A DNA stretch of 64,000 bases from DSOI01 sp041394885 (lineage in GTDB: Bacteria > Acidobacteriota > Terriglobia > Bryobacterales > Bryobacteraceae), in contig JAWKHI010000033.1 in the NCBI GenBank assembly GCA_041394885.1, positions 14,001 through 78,000 of the forward strand, in the 5' to 3' direction. Both the position numbers and the translations under genes were made by a program. Positions within the stretch are counted from its first letter, which is position 1; every line of letters starts with the position of its first letter. The notes beneath the pieces are model-generated. The model was not told the origin of the DNA and made no database searches. It was given only the letters and a program-made list of their open reading frames with translations. Below, piece after piece: positions 35,065 through 42,756 of this stretch.

Positions 35065-36012
35065 ATGCGTAAAACGACGGCCTTGTGCGCCGCATCCCTT
35101 CTGAGTAACTCGCGCAAAACGGACACGCTCCGGCGCCCTGCGGTGGCGGGTTTCTTTCGAGTTCGGAGCCGCGCCGGAGCGGCCTTTGCGCTTCTGACCT
35201 GCGCCGTGTTGAGCGCGCAGGCTCCGCGTCCGGCGGCGCCGGGAGCGAAACCCTCCCCGCCTCGCGGATTTTCCACCGGCCCGAACGACCAGCATCGCGT
35301 GGATAACGCCGGGGCCGAGCGCGGCAAGAAAGTGTATGCGGCCGAGTGCATCACATGCCATGGCACCAACGCGACGGGATCGGAGCGGGGCGCGGATCTG
35401 ATCCGTTCGCTGGTGGTCTTGAAAGACAGGTACGGCGACAAGATCGGAGAGTTTATCCAGAACGACCATCCGACGCAGGTGACACCGGCGAAGAACCTGA
35501 CGAAGGAGCAGATCGGGGATCTGGCGCATTGGCTGCACTCGCGCGTGATCGGATCGCTGCGGAGCAACCAGGACGTGGGCGACATCCTGACGGGGAACGT
35601 GGAAGCGGGCAAGGCGTTCTTCAACGGGGCGGGCGGGTGCACGAAGTGCCACTCGGTGACGGGGGATCTGGCGCGGATCGGGCGGAAGTACAACGCGGCG
35701 ACGCTGCAGCAGCGGACGATGTTCCCGAATTCGGGCGGGTTCGGCCGGCGGCGGTTCGGCGGCGGCGCGCCGCCCAAGCCGGTGATGGTGACGGTGGACA
35801 CCGGAGGGAAGTCGATCACCGGGACGATGGTGCATCTGGATGACTTCAACGTGGCGCTGCGGGACGGCGCGGGCGAGTATCATTCGTTCAAGCGGACGGC
35901 GCAGGTGAAAGTCGAGAAGCAAGACCCTTATCAGTTCCACATCGATATGCTGCCGAAGTACACCGATACGCAGATGCACGACGTGGTGGCTTACCTGGAG
36001 AGCATTCGATGA
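35065..36012 (+). CDS. Diheme cytochrome c with palindromic element inserted in its signal peptide
   Basis: 315 residues. Two heme sites, CITCH (95-99) and CTKCH (192-196), lie in tandem cytochrome-c domains, followed by a beta region (MVTVDTGGKSITGTMVHLDD) common in acidobacterial PQQ-dehydrogenase partners. Residues 14-44 (SNSRKTDTLRR... to AGAAFALL) are the translation of the dispersed palindromic element. Removing these 31 residues leaves a normal signal peptide, MRKTTALCAASLL joined to TCAVLSAQAP. The inserted part still ends in a hydrophobic run, so export may survive. The stop overlaps the PQQ dehydrogenase start (ATGA), so it is the likely electron acceptor of that enzyme. Confidence 0.9.
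   Translation: MRKTTALCAASLLSNSRKTDTLRRPAVAGFFRVRSRAGAAFALLTCAVLSAQAPRPAAPGAKPSPPRGFSTGPNDQHRVDNAGAERGKKVYAAECITCHGTNATGSERGADLIRSLVVLKDRYGDKIGEFIQNDHPTQVTPAKNLTKEQIGDLAHWLHSRVIGSLRSNQDVGDILTGNVEAGKAFFNGAGGCTKCHSVTGDLARIGRKYNAATLQQRTMFPNSGGFGRRRFGGGAPPKPVMVTVDTGGKSITGTMVHLDDFNVALRDGAGEYHSFKRTAQVKVEKQDPYQFHIDMLPKYTDTQMHDVVAYLESIR
35098..35197 (+). repeat. Dispersed palindromic element, copy 4, in frame inside a CDS
   Basis: Left arm GCGCAAAACGGACACGCTCC (from 35112), right arm CCGGAGCGGCCTTTGCGC (ending 35190). CTTCTGA flanks it on both sides (35098-35104 and 35191-35197); at copy 3 the flanks are CTTTTGA on both sides, so the flanks vary together as a target duplication would. The net insertion is 93 bases (31 codons), keeping the reading frame. 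Confidence 0.9.
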
Positions 36013-37592
36013 ATCGACTTATGCGTCATTTTCTGCTCGCGCCCGCCGTTGCCGGTCTGCTGAGCGGTCAAGTGGATCTGTCAAAGGCGCCGACGGATTC
36101 GTGGCCGACTTACAACGGGGATTACTCGGGACGGCGTTACTCTCCCCTGACGAAGATTAATTCGGGCAACGTGCATCAGATGAGCCTGGGATGGGTTTAC
36201 AAGGCCAGCACGGGGGCAACGGGAGGCGGGTTCCGGGGGACGCGCGTTTCGGCGACTCCGGTGCAGTTGAACGGCGTGTTGTACTTCGCGGTGCCCGACC
36301 ACGTGTGGGCGGTGGACGCACGCACGGGGCGTGAGATCTGGCATTTCGAGTGGGAGACCAAGGGCGGCATTCACATCGGCAACCGGGGCATCGGCATCTA
36401 CGGCAACTGGCTGTATTTCGAGACGCCGGACTGCAACCTGGTATCGCTGAATCTGAAGGACGGGAAGGAGCGATGGCATCAGCAGATCTGCGATCTGGAT
36501 CAGTTCTATTTCGCGACGATGGCGCCGCTGGTGGTGGGCAACCACATCATCACGGGCGTGAGCGGCGACGATCTCGACCGGCCGGGTTACATCGAGTCTC
36601 ACGATCCGGAGACGGGGGAGATGCAGTGGCGCACCTACACGGTGCCGATGAAGGAGGGCGACGCGGGTTTATCTTCGTGGCCGAGCCTGGAAGCGGCGCA
36701 GCATGGCGGCGGGATGACGTGGATCACGCCGACTTACGATCCGGAGTTGAACCTGATTTACTTCGGTACGGGCAACCCGCAGCCGGTGATCGCCGGAAAG
36801 GGTCGTAAGGGCGATAACCTCTACACGGAGTCCATCGTCGCCGTGAACCCGGACAACGGGAAGGTGGCGTGGGGTTACTCGGTATCGCCGCACGATACGC
36901 ACGACTGGGACGGCGTGGAGACGCCGGTGCTGATCGATGGGGAGATCAACGGGCAGAAGCGGAAGCTGGTGGCGCAGGCGAGCCGGAACGGGTTTTTCTT
37001 CGTTCTGGACAGGGCGACGGGACAGAACGTGGTGACGAGCGAGTTCGTGAAAACGAACTGGTCCAAGGGCGTGGATGCGGACGGTCATCCGACATCGAAC
37101 CCGGACAAAGAGCCGAAAGTGGACGGCGCGCTGGTGACGCCGAACCAGGGCGGAGGCACGAACTGGTATCCGCCGGCCTTCAATCCGGACACGGGATTGT
37201 TCTACGTGAACGCGTCGCAGGCCTATAGCATCTACTACATCTACGACGACAGCGAGAAGCCGGAGGGCTGGGGCGGCAATGACCGCGGCGGGTGGCAGCA
37301 GGCGATGCTGCAGGCGGTGGATTACAAGACGGGGAAGGTGCGGTGGAGCCGCAAATTCGAGGCAGGCGGCACGCGCGGCGGGCTGCTGACAACGGCAGGG
37401 AAGCTGGTGTTCGGGGGCGACCCGGCGGGCAACTTCGTGGCGTTCGACGCGGCGACGGGCGACCCGTTGTGGCACGCCAATCTGGGAAACAACGTAACCA
37501 ACGGTCCGATCAGCTACGAACTCGACGGATCGCAGTGGGTCATCGTGGCCGCGGGCGATACGATGTATGGCTTCGTAATGAACAGCAGGTAG
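36009..37592 (+). CDS. PQQ-dependent dehydrogenase (quinoprotein)
   Basis: 527 residues with a signal peptide (MRHFLLAPAVAGLLSG). The domain is an eight-bladed propeller of the quinoprotein alcohol/glucose dehydrogenase type: WPTYNGDYSGRRYSPLTKI at the start, blade motifs such as VWAVDARTGREIWHFEW and IVAVNPDNGKVAWGYSVSP, the HDTHDWDGVETPVLID active-site region, and NQGGGTNWYPPAFNPDTGLF. It oxidises a periplasmic alcohol or sugar and passes electrons to the co-transcribed cytochrome c. It is shorter than methanol dehydrogenase alpha subunits, and no adjacent Cys-Cys disulfide is visible. The calcium/lanthanide choice cannot be settled without alignment. Confidence 0.92.
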   Translation: MNRLMRHFLLAPAVAGLLSGQVDLSKAPTDSWPTYNGDYSGRRYSPLTKINSGNVHQMSLGWVYKASTGATGGGFRGTRVSATPVQLNGVLYFAVPDHVWAVDARTGREIWHFEWETKGGIHIGNRGIGIYGNWLYFETPDCNLVSLNLKDGKERWHQQICDLDQFYFATMAPLVVGNHIITGVSGDDLDRPGYIESHDPETGEMQWRTYTVPMKEGDAGLSSWPSLEAAQHGGGMTWITPTYDPELNLIYFGTGNPQPVIAGKGRKGDNLYTESIVAVNPDNGKVAWGYSVSPHDTHDWDGVETPVLIDGEINGQKRKLVAQASRNGFFFVLDRATGQNVVTSEFVKTNWSKGVDADGHPTSNPDKEPKVDGALVTPNQGGGTNWYPPAFNPDTGLFYVNASQAYSIYYIYDDSEKPEGWGGNDRGGWQQAMLQAVDYKTGKVRWSRKFEAGGTRGGLLTTAGKLVFGGDPAGNFVAFDAATGDPLWHANLGNNVTNGPISYELDGSQWVIVAAGDTMYGFVMNSR

Positions 37593-37597
37593 GTGTC

Positions 37598-38668
37598 ATG
37601 ACCAATCGCAAGCAGTTTCTCGGCGCGCTGGGCGGGAGTTTGCTGAGCGCGTGCGCTTCGGCGCCGCGCGAGGAGGGGAAGGCGCCGGAGGCGGAAAAGC
37701 CGCGCGGCGATCACCGGATCTATGTGACCAATGAAGCCTCGGGCGAATTGAGCGTGATCGATTCGGCGGGGTACGAGGTGGTGAAGACGCTGCCGCTCGG
37801 CAAGCGGCCGCGCGGGATACGGCCATCGCCGGACGGGAAACTGATCTACGTGGCGTTGAGCGGATCGCCGTTCGCGCCCCCGGGAGTGGACGAGAGCACG
37901 CTGCCACCGCCGGACCGGGGCGCCGACGGCGTTGGGGTTGTGGACGTGGCGAAGTTGGAGGTGGTGAAGATCATTCGCGCGGGGCAGGACCCGGAGTCGT
38001 TCGATTTGTCGAAGGACGGCCGGTATCTGTATGTGTCGAACGAAGACGACGCGAAGGTGAGCGTGGTGGACCTGACCAACGACACGGTAGTAGCGTCGGT
38101 AGGCGTGGGCGGGGAGCCGGAGGGCGTAACGCTGACACCGGACGGCAAGTTCGTGTACGTGACCTCGGAAGAGGAAGGAACGATCACGGTGATCGACACG
38201 GCGTCGAACAAGGCGGTGAAGAAGTTCCGTGTGGGAAAGCGGCCGCGTTCGGTGGTGTTTCTGAGCGACGGATCGCGCGGATACGTGTCGCTCGAGAACG
38301 GCGCGGCGGTGGCGGTGATCGACGCGGTGAAGCAGGCGCCGATGGCGATGATCGACCTTGGCCACAAGGACGTGAAGCCGATGGGGCTGGTGCTCACGAA
38401 GGATTCCTCGCGGCTCTACGCGAGCACCGGCCGGTTCCATAAAGTGTTCGAGATCGACACGGCGACGAACAAAGTGATCGACTCGTTCGAAGGCGGAGAG
38501 CGGCCCTGGGGGATCGGCATATCGCCCGACGGCAAGACGCTCTACACCGCGAACGGGCCAGGCGGCGATGTGTCGGTGATCGATATCGCGACGCGCAGCG
38601 TCAGGACGAGGGTGAAGGCCGGCGACCGGCCTTGGGGGATTCTGGTTCTTCCGGCCGCGGCGATGTAG
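37598..38668 (+). CDS. YVTN-type beta-propeller lipoprotein
   Basis: 356 residues from the ATG at 37598. The N-terminus MTNRKQFLGALGGSLLSACAS has a lipobox (LSAC), so it is probably a lipoprotein. The mature part is a seven-bladed propeller with repeats of the form IYVTNEASGELSVIDSAGY, YLYVSNEDDAKVSVVDLTND, FVYVTSEEEGTITVIDTASN and TLYTANGPGGDVSVIDIATR, each followed by G-x-x-P-x-G. Such proteins often accompany PQQ dehydrogenases and cytochromes, and they probably act as binding or scaffold proteins. It starts 5 bases after the dehydrogenase stop. Its 3' end overlaps the convergent DUF1906 gene by 68 bases. Confidence 0.88.
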   Translation: MTNRKQFLGALGGSLLSACASAPREEGKAPEAEKPRGDHRIYVTNEASGELSVIDSAGYEVVKTLPLGKRPRGIRPSPDGKLIYVALSGSPFAPPGVDESTLPPPDRGADGVGVVDVAKLEVVKIIRAGQDPESFDLSKDGRYLYVSNEDDAKVSVVDLTNDTVVASVGVGGEPEGVTLTPDGKFVYVTSEEEGTITVIDTASNKAVKKFRVGKRPRSVVFLSDGSRGYVSLENGAAVAVIDAVKQAPMAMIDLGHKDVKPMGLVLTKDSSRLYASTGRFHKVFEIDTATNKVIDSFEGGERPWGIGISPDGKTLYTANGPGGDVSVIDIATRSVRTRVKAGDRPWGILVLPAAAM

Positions 38669-39335
38669 CGATGTGGACGCCGGAGGGATCCGGCATATCG
38701 GCGACATTGATGTCGATGTTGACCTTGTAGCCGGCGTAGGTTTCGCGGGTGTCGAGGCGGCCTTGCCAGATGCGGGCGAAGGGAACTCCGGAATCGGCGG
38801 GAACGCTCGAGGCCGGGTTGAAGCGCCTGCCGCCGGCGACCCAGAACACGGGGTCGGGTTTGGCGGCGGGGTGACCGGGGAGGATGGTTTCCCGCAAATC
38901 GACGGCGTTCTTGACGTGGCAGTAGATGCCGCCGGCGAAGGGGCTTGCATTGACCTCGGCGAACCATGCGCGTACATAGTCTTTCATGGCGGCGGGGATG
39001 CGCTCGATGCGTTCGACGTCGAGGAAGATGACCGAGCCGTCCGGGAAGCCTTCGGCGGCGGTTTTCGCGATGGCGTCGCGGCCATGGAGCGATCCGAGCG
39101 CGGCGGAGACGGGACGCGAAGAACACGGCCCTTCCACTTGGCGGCCGACGTAGATGATTAGGAAACCCCATCCCATGGCGGCGAGGCGTTCGCGCGTACC
39201 CATGTAGGAAGCGTCGCCGTGGCAGGGCGCTTTGAGATAGTAGCCGGTGAAGCCGTAGGGGGAGTGCTGTTTCCAGGCGGACATGATTTTGTCGCCCTGG
39301 TAGTACGCGGTGTCGAAGCCGAGGTAGCGTGTCAT
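38601..39335 (-). CDS. DUF1906 (glycoside-hydrolase-like) protein
   Basis: 244 residues from the ATG at 39335, preceded by AGGAGG. The first residues TRYLGFDTAYYQGDKIMSAW and the YYLKAPCHGDAS, GWGFLIIYVGRQ, VIFLDVERIERIP, GGIYCHVKNA and FWVAGGRRFNP segments are the strand/acid pattern of DUF1906, a TIM-barrel family related to GH25 lysozymes. The aspartate-glutamate pair in FLDVERIE is the likely catalytic site. No signal peptide. Peptidoglycan or polysaccharide hydrolysis is inferred only from the fold. Ends in an antisense overlap with the YVTN gene. Confidence 0.8.
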   Translation of the reverse strand: MTRYLGFDTAYYQGDKIMSAWKQHSPYGFTGYYLKAPCHGDASYMGTRERLAAMGWGFLIIYVGRQVEGPCSSRPVSAALGSLHGRDAIAKTAAEGFPDGSVIFLDVERIERIPAAMKDYVRAWFAEVNASPFAGGIYCHVKNAVDLRETILPGHPAAKPDPVFWVAGGRRFNPASSVPADSGVPFARIWQGRLDTRETYAGYKVNIDINVADMPDPSGVHIATSPRPEEPESPKAGRRPSPSS

Positions 39336-39369
39336 TGGAAGTGGTTCCTCCTGGGAAGCGGTTGTTGTT

Positions 39370-39816
39370 ATGCTGAGGTGCGTGATGCGGGTATTGCGTC
39401 TGGCGACGCTGGCGATCTCGGGCGCGGTTGTTTTCACCGGAGCCGGATTCAGCCACAAAAAGCACGGGGAATTGAAGCTCGCCTGTGTAACTTGCCACTC
39501 GACGGTGGCCAAGGGCGAGCGCGCGGGTTTTCCGAAGTTAGCGGTGTGCCAGGGGTGTCACGATCCGGTTCCTGGCGGCGTGGAGAAGATCCCTTCGCAG
39601 CGTGTGTACCGGCTGGCGGATTTCGTGATTTTTTCGCACGCGCGGCACACGGCCAAGGACGCGGGGAAGATCGAATGCGCGCGGTGCCACGGCGCGGTGG
39701 AAGCGCGGGACACGTTAGTGGCGGAAGTGGAACATACGATGAAAGCGTGCATCGCGTGCCACCGGGAGACGAAGGCGAGCGTGGCGTGCACGGCGTGTCA
39801 TGAGCTTGGGCAGTAG
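39370..39816 (+). CDS. Exported pentaheme class III-type cytochrome c
   Basis: 148 residues (ATG 39370; a second possible start at 39385). A signal/anchor segment (LATLAISGAVVFTG) is followed by five CxxCH sites: CVTCH 39-43, CQGCH 60-64, CARCH 103-107, CIACH 127-131 and CTACH 140-144. FSHKKH (27-32) and FSHARH (88-93) supply axial histidines, the pattern of cytochrome c7/c3-type proteins. Likely a periplasmic electron carrier. It is divergent from the DUF1906 gene and 33 bases ahead of the propeller gene. The heme density is high for its size (about one per 25 mature residues). Confidence 0.9.
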   Translation: MLRCVMRVLRLATLAISGAVVFTGAGFSHKKHGELKLACVTCHSTVAKGERAGFPKLAVCQGCHDPVPGGVEKIPSQRVYRLADFVIFSHARHTAKDAGKIECARCHGAVEARDTLVAEVEHTMKACIACHRETKASVACTACHELGQ

Positions 39817-39849
39817 TACGTCCGGCTATTTTGTGATGTAATTGCCACT

Positions 39850-40926
39850 ATGCAAAGATTTGTCCTGAGCGCGGCGTTCGCCGGCCTGCTCGCCATCGGT
39901 TGGATGGCCGTGAGTTCGCAGAATGTGGCGCAGGGGGCCGCGCAGGGCGCGAGCGGCACCACGGGGTCCGGGAAGCTGCGATTCAAGCTTCTGTACACGT
40001 CGTCGCACCTGCCGGCGGAGGCGCAAGCGGTGCTCGAGAAAGCACACGGCGGGTTTGCGATCGACCGGCGTCCCGGGAAGGGCGAGATCTACTTTGCATT
40101 GCCGGGCGCGGGGATCATTCAGATCAGCGCGGATATGAAGACGACGCGGATGCTGCCGACCGACCCGGGGATGAAGGCAGCGAACATGCACAATGCGAGC
40201 ATCTGGTACGGCAAGGACGGAACGCCGTTTCTGAGCTTCCCGGGCAACGGCACGGCGAGCGTCTATATCACGAGCATCGACGGCAAGCTGCTGTACACGC
40301 TGAAGACTCCCGAGGCGGGCAAGGATCTGGGGTATCCGCTGGCGAACGACTACTTCGCGGGGGCGGGGAACTTCATTCCCACCGACACCGATGAGATGGA
40401 CGGGCTGCTGTATGTGAGCACGGGCTATTCGCAATTGGACGTGGTGTTGACGGCGCGGATCTTGAGCACGAGTCCGTTCCGTGCGGAATGGTATGACCTG
40501 GCGTGGGGCGGAAAGGGAACGGGTCCGGGACAATTCGGGACGGGGCATGGGGTGACGACGGTGCCTTCGGCGCGGCGGGTGGACATCGCGGACCGGCCGA
40601 ATGCGGAGATTGACCGGTTCACGCGGCACGGCCAGTATTTGTCGACCTTGAAGATGCCGCTCGGGTCCTTGCCTTGCGATATCGACTACCTGGGGAATTA
40701 TGGGATCGTGGGGGCACTGGATGGTCCGGACCGGAGCAAGGGGGCGCCGGTTTATATTTTGGAGAACGACCGGCTGGTTTCGACGCTGATGATCAAAGAG
40801 GCGTTTGGGCTGGAGAAGTTCAAGCACATCCACAACGCGGTTTTGCATGAGCGGGACGGGAAGTTGTATGTGATTGCGCAGGCTTGGAATCCGGGGGATT
40901 TCGCGATTCTGGAGCAGGTGAACTAG
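39850..40926 (+). CDS. Secreted beta-propeller protein (NHL-like)
   Basis: 358 residues; signal peptide MQRFVLSAAFAGLLAIGWMA. The mature part consists of short beta blades such as GGFAIDRRPGKGEIYFALPG, TPFLSFPGNGTASVYITSIDG and GPGQFGTGHGVTTVPSARRVDIADRPNAEIDRF. The latter has the GPGQF...V-x-D-x-x-N sequence of six-bladed NHL propellers (peptidyl-alpha-hydroxyglycine lyase-like). No catalytic residues can be assigned. Expression is probably joint with the pentaheme cytochrome because of the 33-base gap on the same strand. Function unknown. Confidence 0.75.
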   Translation: MQRFVLSAAFAGLLAIGWMAVSSQNVAQGAAQGASGTTGSGKLRFKLLYTSSHLPAEAQAVLEKAHGGFAIDRRPGKGEIYFALPGAGIIQISADMKTTRMLPTDPGMKAANMHNASIWYGKDGTPFLSFPGNGTASVYITSIDGKLLYTLKTPEAGKDLGYPLANDYFAGAGNFIPTDTDEMDGLLYVSTGYSQLDVVLTARILSTSPFRAEWYDLAWGGKGTGPGQFGTGHGVTTVPSARRVDIADRPNAEIDRFTRHGQYLSTLKMPLGSLPCDIDYLGNYGIVGALDGPDRSKGAPVYILENDRLVSTLMIKEAFGLEKFKHIHNAVLHERDGKLYVIAQAWNPGDFAILEQVN

Positions 40927-41276
40927 GCGGGCGTTTTTTGGGGGCGGGACCGGGTTTGGTCTGAGGAACAAAGCCAGGCGGCGGGGCGGCTATCCTATTG
41001 CATCGAAGGGGCTTGGCCCTGGGCCGATTGGCTTTGTTCCGGTTTCTACCGCTTCCGCAAGTTTCGGCGGAGGCGCATTCGACTGTCAAATAACGGGCTG
41101 CGTCTGTGGCAGCGATCCTATTGTGTCATGGTGTGGCAAGGGTTTCGGGGTATGGACGGGGCGAAGTGTTTGCAGGGGTGGGGTTTAGCGGATTGCGCGG
41201 GGTTGTGATCGCGGGTGGGGGCGTTCAGGGACAGCGCTCAGGCGGGGCCGCCAGATCGATCAGGTTGAACCTGTCG
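40927..41276. other. Intergenic region with one inverted-repeat element
   Basis: No convincing gene; a 64-codon reading frame at 41106-41300 has low-complexity Gly/Arg composition and no family character. It contains the 76-base inverted-repeat element listed next and two copies of ATCCTATTG (about 40992 and 41116). Confidence 0.6.
40965..41040. repeat. 76-bp element with perfect 12-bp terminal inverted repeats
   Basis: GGAACAAAGCCA (40965-40976) and TGGCTTTGTTCC (41029-41040) are exact reverse complements enclosing 52 bases. The flanks (GGT...) remain partly complementary. It could be a small MITE, a structured RNA or part of the 3' end of the propeller transcript. No second copy was noticed in the window. 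Confidence 0.6.
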
Positions 41277-41423
41277 TCACGCCAAGACAGTTCCCTTTAA
41301 GACTTCGCCCAGCGTAAACCGGCGACCGAGCCCTTCGTCGCCCGTGACGCGGCCATGGTCGACAAGAAACAGGGCCGCCGGGACTTCGGTGGCGATTCTC
41401 TCCGGCAGATTCTGACGGCTCAT
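41277..41423 (-). CDS. Possible 48-residue hypothetical protein
   Basis: Minus strand ATG 41423 to TGA 41277, starting MSRQNLPERIATEVPAALFL and continuing VDHGRVTGDEGLGRRF. The composition is protein-like, but no family is recognised and no clear ribosome site precedes it (TATACT lies 10-15 bases upstream). It lies just downstream of the ParE-type toxin on the same strand and could be a remnant of a longer gene. Confidence 0.35.
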   Translation of the reverse strand: MSRQNLPERIATEVPAALFLVDHGRVTGDEGLGRRFTLGEVLKGTVLA

Positions 41424-41477
41424 CTCGGACAAGTATAAAAACAACACTCGGGCCGGTTCATCTCCGGCGGACCGTTG

Positions 41478-41789
41478 CTATTTGCGTTGACGCAGAAGGC
41501 GTGCGGTTTGGCGTTTCCAGTGGAGCACGGCGATCACCTGCAACGGCGCGGTGCCAGGCCTATAAACGACGGCATAGTTGGTGTAACGCGGCAATGTCCG
41601 GAACCGGACCGGAAAGGATGTGAGATCGGTGCGCGTGTGCCCCCTTAAGGGCTCTTCGGCCACGAAGGCGCAAGCCTCATAGATGGCCTGTTCCACGCGG
41701 TCGGCAGCGTCCTCATTGTCTTCGGCGATGTAGGACCAGATTTCGAATATATCGGCCCTGGCCGAAGGCGTGAGAGCATAACCGCTCAT
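41478..41789 (-). CDS. RelE/ParE-type toxin
   Basis: 103 residues from the ATG at 41789. It opens MSGYALTPSARADIFEIWSY, the classic ParE/RelE N-terminus (L-T/S-P-x-A-x-x-D-L/I). Later come RGHTRTDLTSFPVRFRTLPR and YAVVYRPGTAPLQVIAVLHWKRQTARLL, matching the core strands and the conserved C-terminal R. ParE-type proteins poison DNA gyrase; RelE-type proteins cleave ribosome-bound mRNA. The pairing with a ParD-like antitoxin favours ParE. The start overlaps the antitoxin stop (ATGA), with the antitoxin gene first, as usual. Confidence 0.88.
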   Translation of the reverse strand: MSGYALTPSARADIFEIWSYIAEDNEDAADRVEQAIYEACAFVAEEPLRGHTRTDLTSFPVRFRTLPRYTNYAVVYRPGTAPLQVIAVLHWKRQTARLLRQRK

Positions 41790-42052
41790 CGTTTGGACTG
41801 ACGCCAATCACTCTTGAGGGCCTGAATCTCCCGCTGCGCCTGTGCGCCGTCGATCAACTCGCCGCGTTCGGCCTGACAGTAGCCTTCTTCGATATGCGCG
41901 GCCACGGCACGACGCTCCTCTCCGGTCAAGCCTTCTTCGGCGTCCTGCGCTTCCAGAGCATGCCGTACCACGTCTTCCGCGCTTGCGTAAGCACCGCTCA
42001 ACAGCCGTTTGTTGATCAGGGTTTCAAGGTCCGGTGGAACGTTCAACTGCAT
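41786..42052 (-). CDS. ParD-type antitoxin
   Basis: 88 residues. The N-terminal half (LNVPPDLETLINKRLLSGAY, ASAEDVVRHALEAQ) is a ribbon-helix-helix DNA-binding domain of the ParD/CC2985 type. The acidic helical second half (EERRAVAAHIEEGYCQAERG) would wrap the toxin. The operon is probably autorepressed by the antitoxin. The pair lies a few hundred bases from the CRISPR array. Complete and coupled to the toxin. Confidence 0.85.
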   Translation of the reverse strand: MQLNVPPDLETLINKRLLSGAYASAEDVVRHALEAQDAEEGLTGEERRAVAAHIEEGYCQAERGELIDGAQAQREIQALKSDWRQSKR

Positions 42053-42424
42053 GACGATTTTCCTTATCCTTCTTCCAGACTAGAGCAAAGCCCTGCGCCT
42101 GTCACGTTTTGTCTGGAAGCGGGACAGCCCACTAACGCACGGTATTACGGAGCCATGCTTTTTCAGGGCGGCAGAAATCCAGCTTTGGCCATCAGATCCT
42201 CAAGCTTCTCATTGATCATTTGAAGCTCGTGCCGGAGTACATCCTTTGGGCCGGGGAGAGACGGGGGATGCTGTGCGCCGCGACGCCCGGCCCCACTGTC
42301 GCTAAGATGATCCTCGCCGGTGAACATGAAGCGTTCGCAAATCTCCTGAACTCGCTGTCCGGGTTCTCCGGCATATGGGCGACGAGTTCGGGCCCAAGGA
42401 CCAGCGGCGGCAGTGTGTCCGTCA
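42053..42424. other. Gap with a possible decayed gene end
   Basis: No intact gene is supported. On the minus strand a frame ending at the TGA 42163-42165 reads protein-like for about 75 codons (RVQEICERFMFTGEDHL, then DVLRHELQMINEKLEDLMAK) but has no start before it meets a stop at the CRISPR array. It may be the 3' remnant of a gene cut off there. A competing minus frame (42216-42443, MTDTLPPLVLGPELVAHMPE) overlaps it. Confidence 0.4.
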
Positions 42425-42756
42425 TGGCGCGACCCCTACCCATCGGGGAAGTCGCGCGACTCGCTAACGGGAACTGGCACTACCGGTCCCATCGCAAGTT
42501 TCAATCCCCTTCTCATCGGGGAAGTCGCGCGACAGCAAAACCTCGCTCCGCGTAAGTATCCGGATGCAGGGGGTTTCAATCCCCTTCTCATCGGGGAAGT
42601 CGCGCGACTAACTCCCTCCTTGCGCAGGAGGGCGGCATTGAGTACGGCTGTTCAATCCCCTTCATCGGGGAAGTCGCGCGACGTATCTTATCCTCGATCC
42701 GAATAGTTATTGGGCTACGGGTTTCAATCCCCTTCTCATCGGGGAAGTCGCGCGAC
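42425..42756 (-). CRISPR. Small orphan CRISPR array, 5 repeats / 4 spacers
   Basis: Repeats of 36 nt at 42498-42533, 42573-42608 and 42721-42756 are identical on the plus strand: GTTTCAATCCCCTTCTCATC then GGGGAAGTCGCGCGAC. A 33-nt variant is at 42650-42682 (one T and two more bases missing), and a degenerate copy at 42425-42460 has only its last 22 bases conserved. Spacers are 37, 39, 41 and 38 nt. On the minus strand the repeat ends ATTGAAAC, the usual crRNA 5' handle, so transcription is probably leftward. The degenerate copy is then at the leader-distal end, as expected. The repeat has an internal CCCC/GGGG hairpin and a GTCGCGCGAC palindrome. No cas gene is in the window. Confidence 0.95.

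Noticed and set aside
41106..41300. 64-codon plus-strand frame
   Set aside because: Low-complexity Gly/Val/Arg composition, no ribosome site and no family signal.
42220..42706. Plus-strand frames 42220-42555 and 42413-42706 over the CRISPR array
   Set aside because: They translate the repeats themselves (recurring FNPLLIGEVAR) and are not genes.
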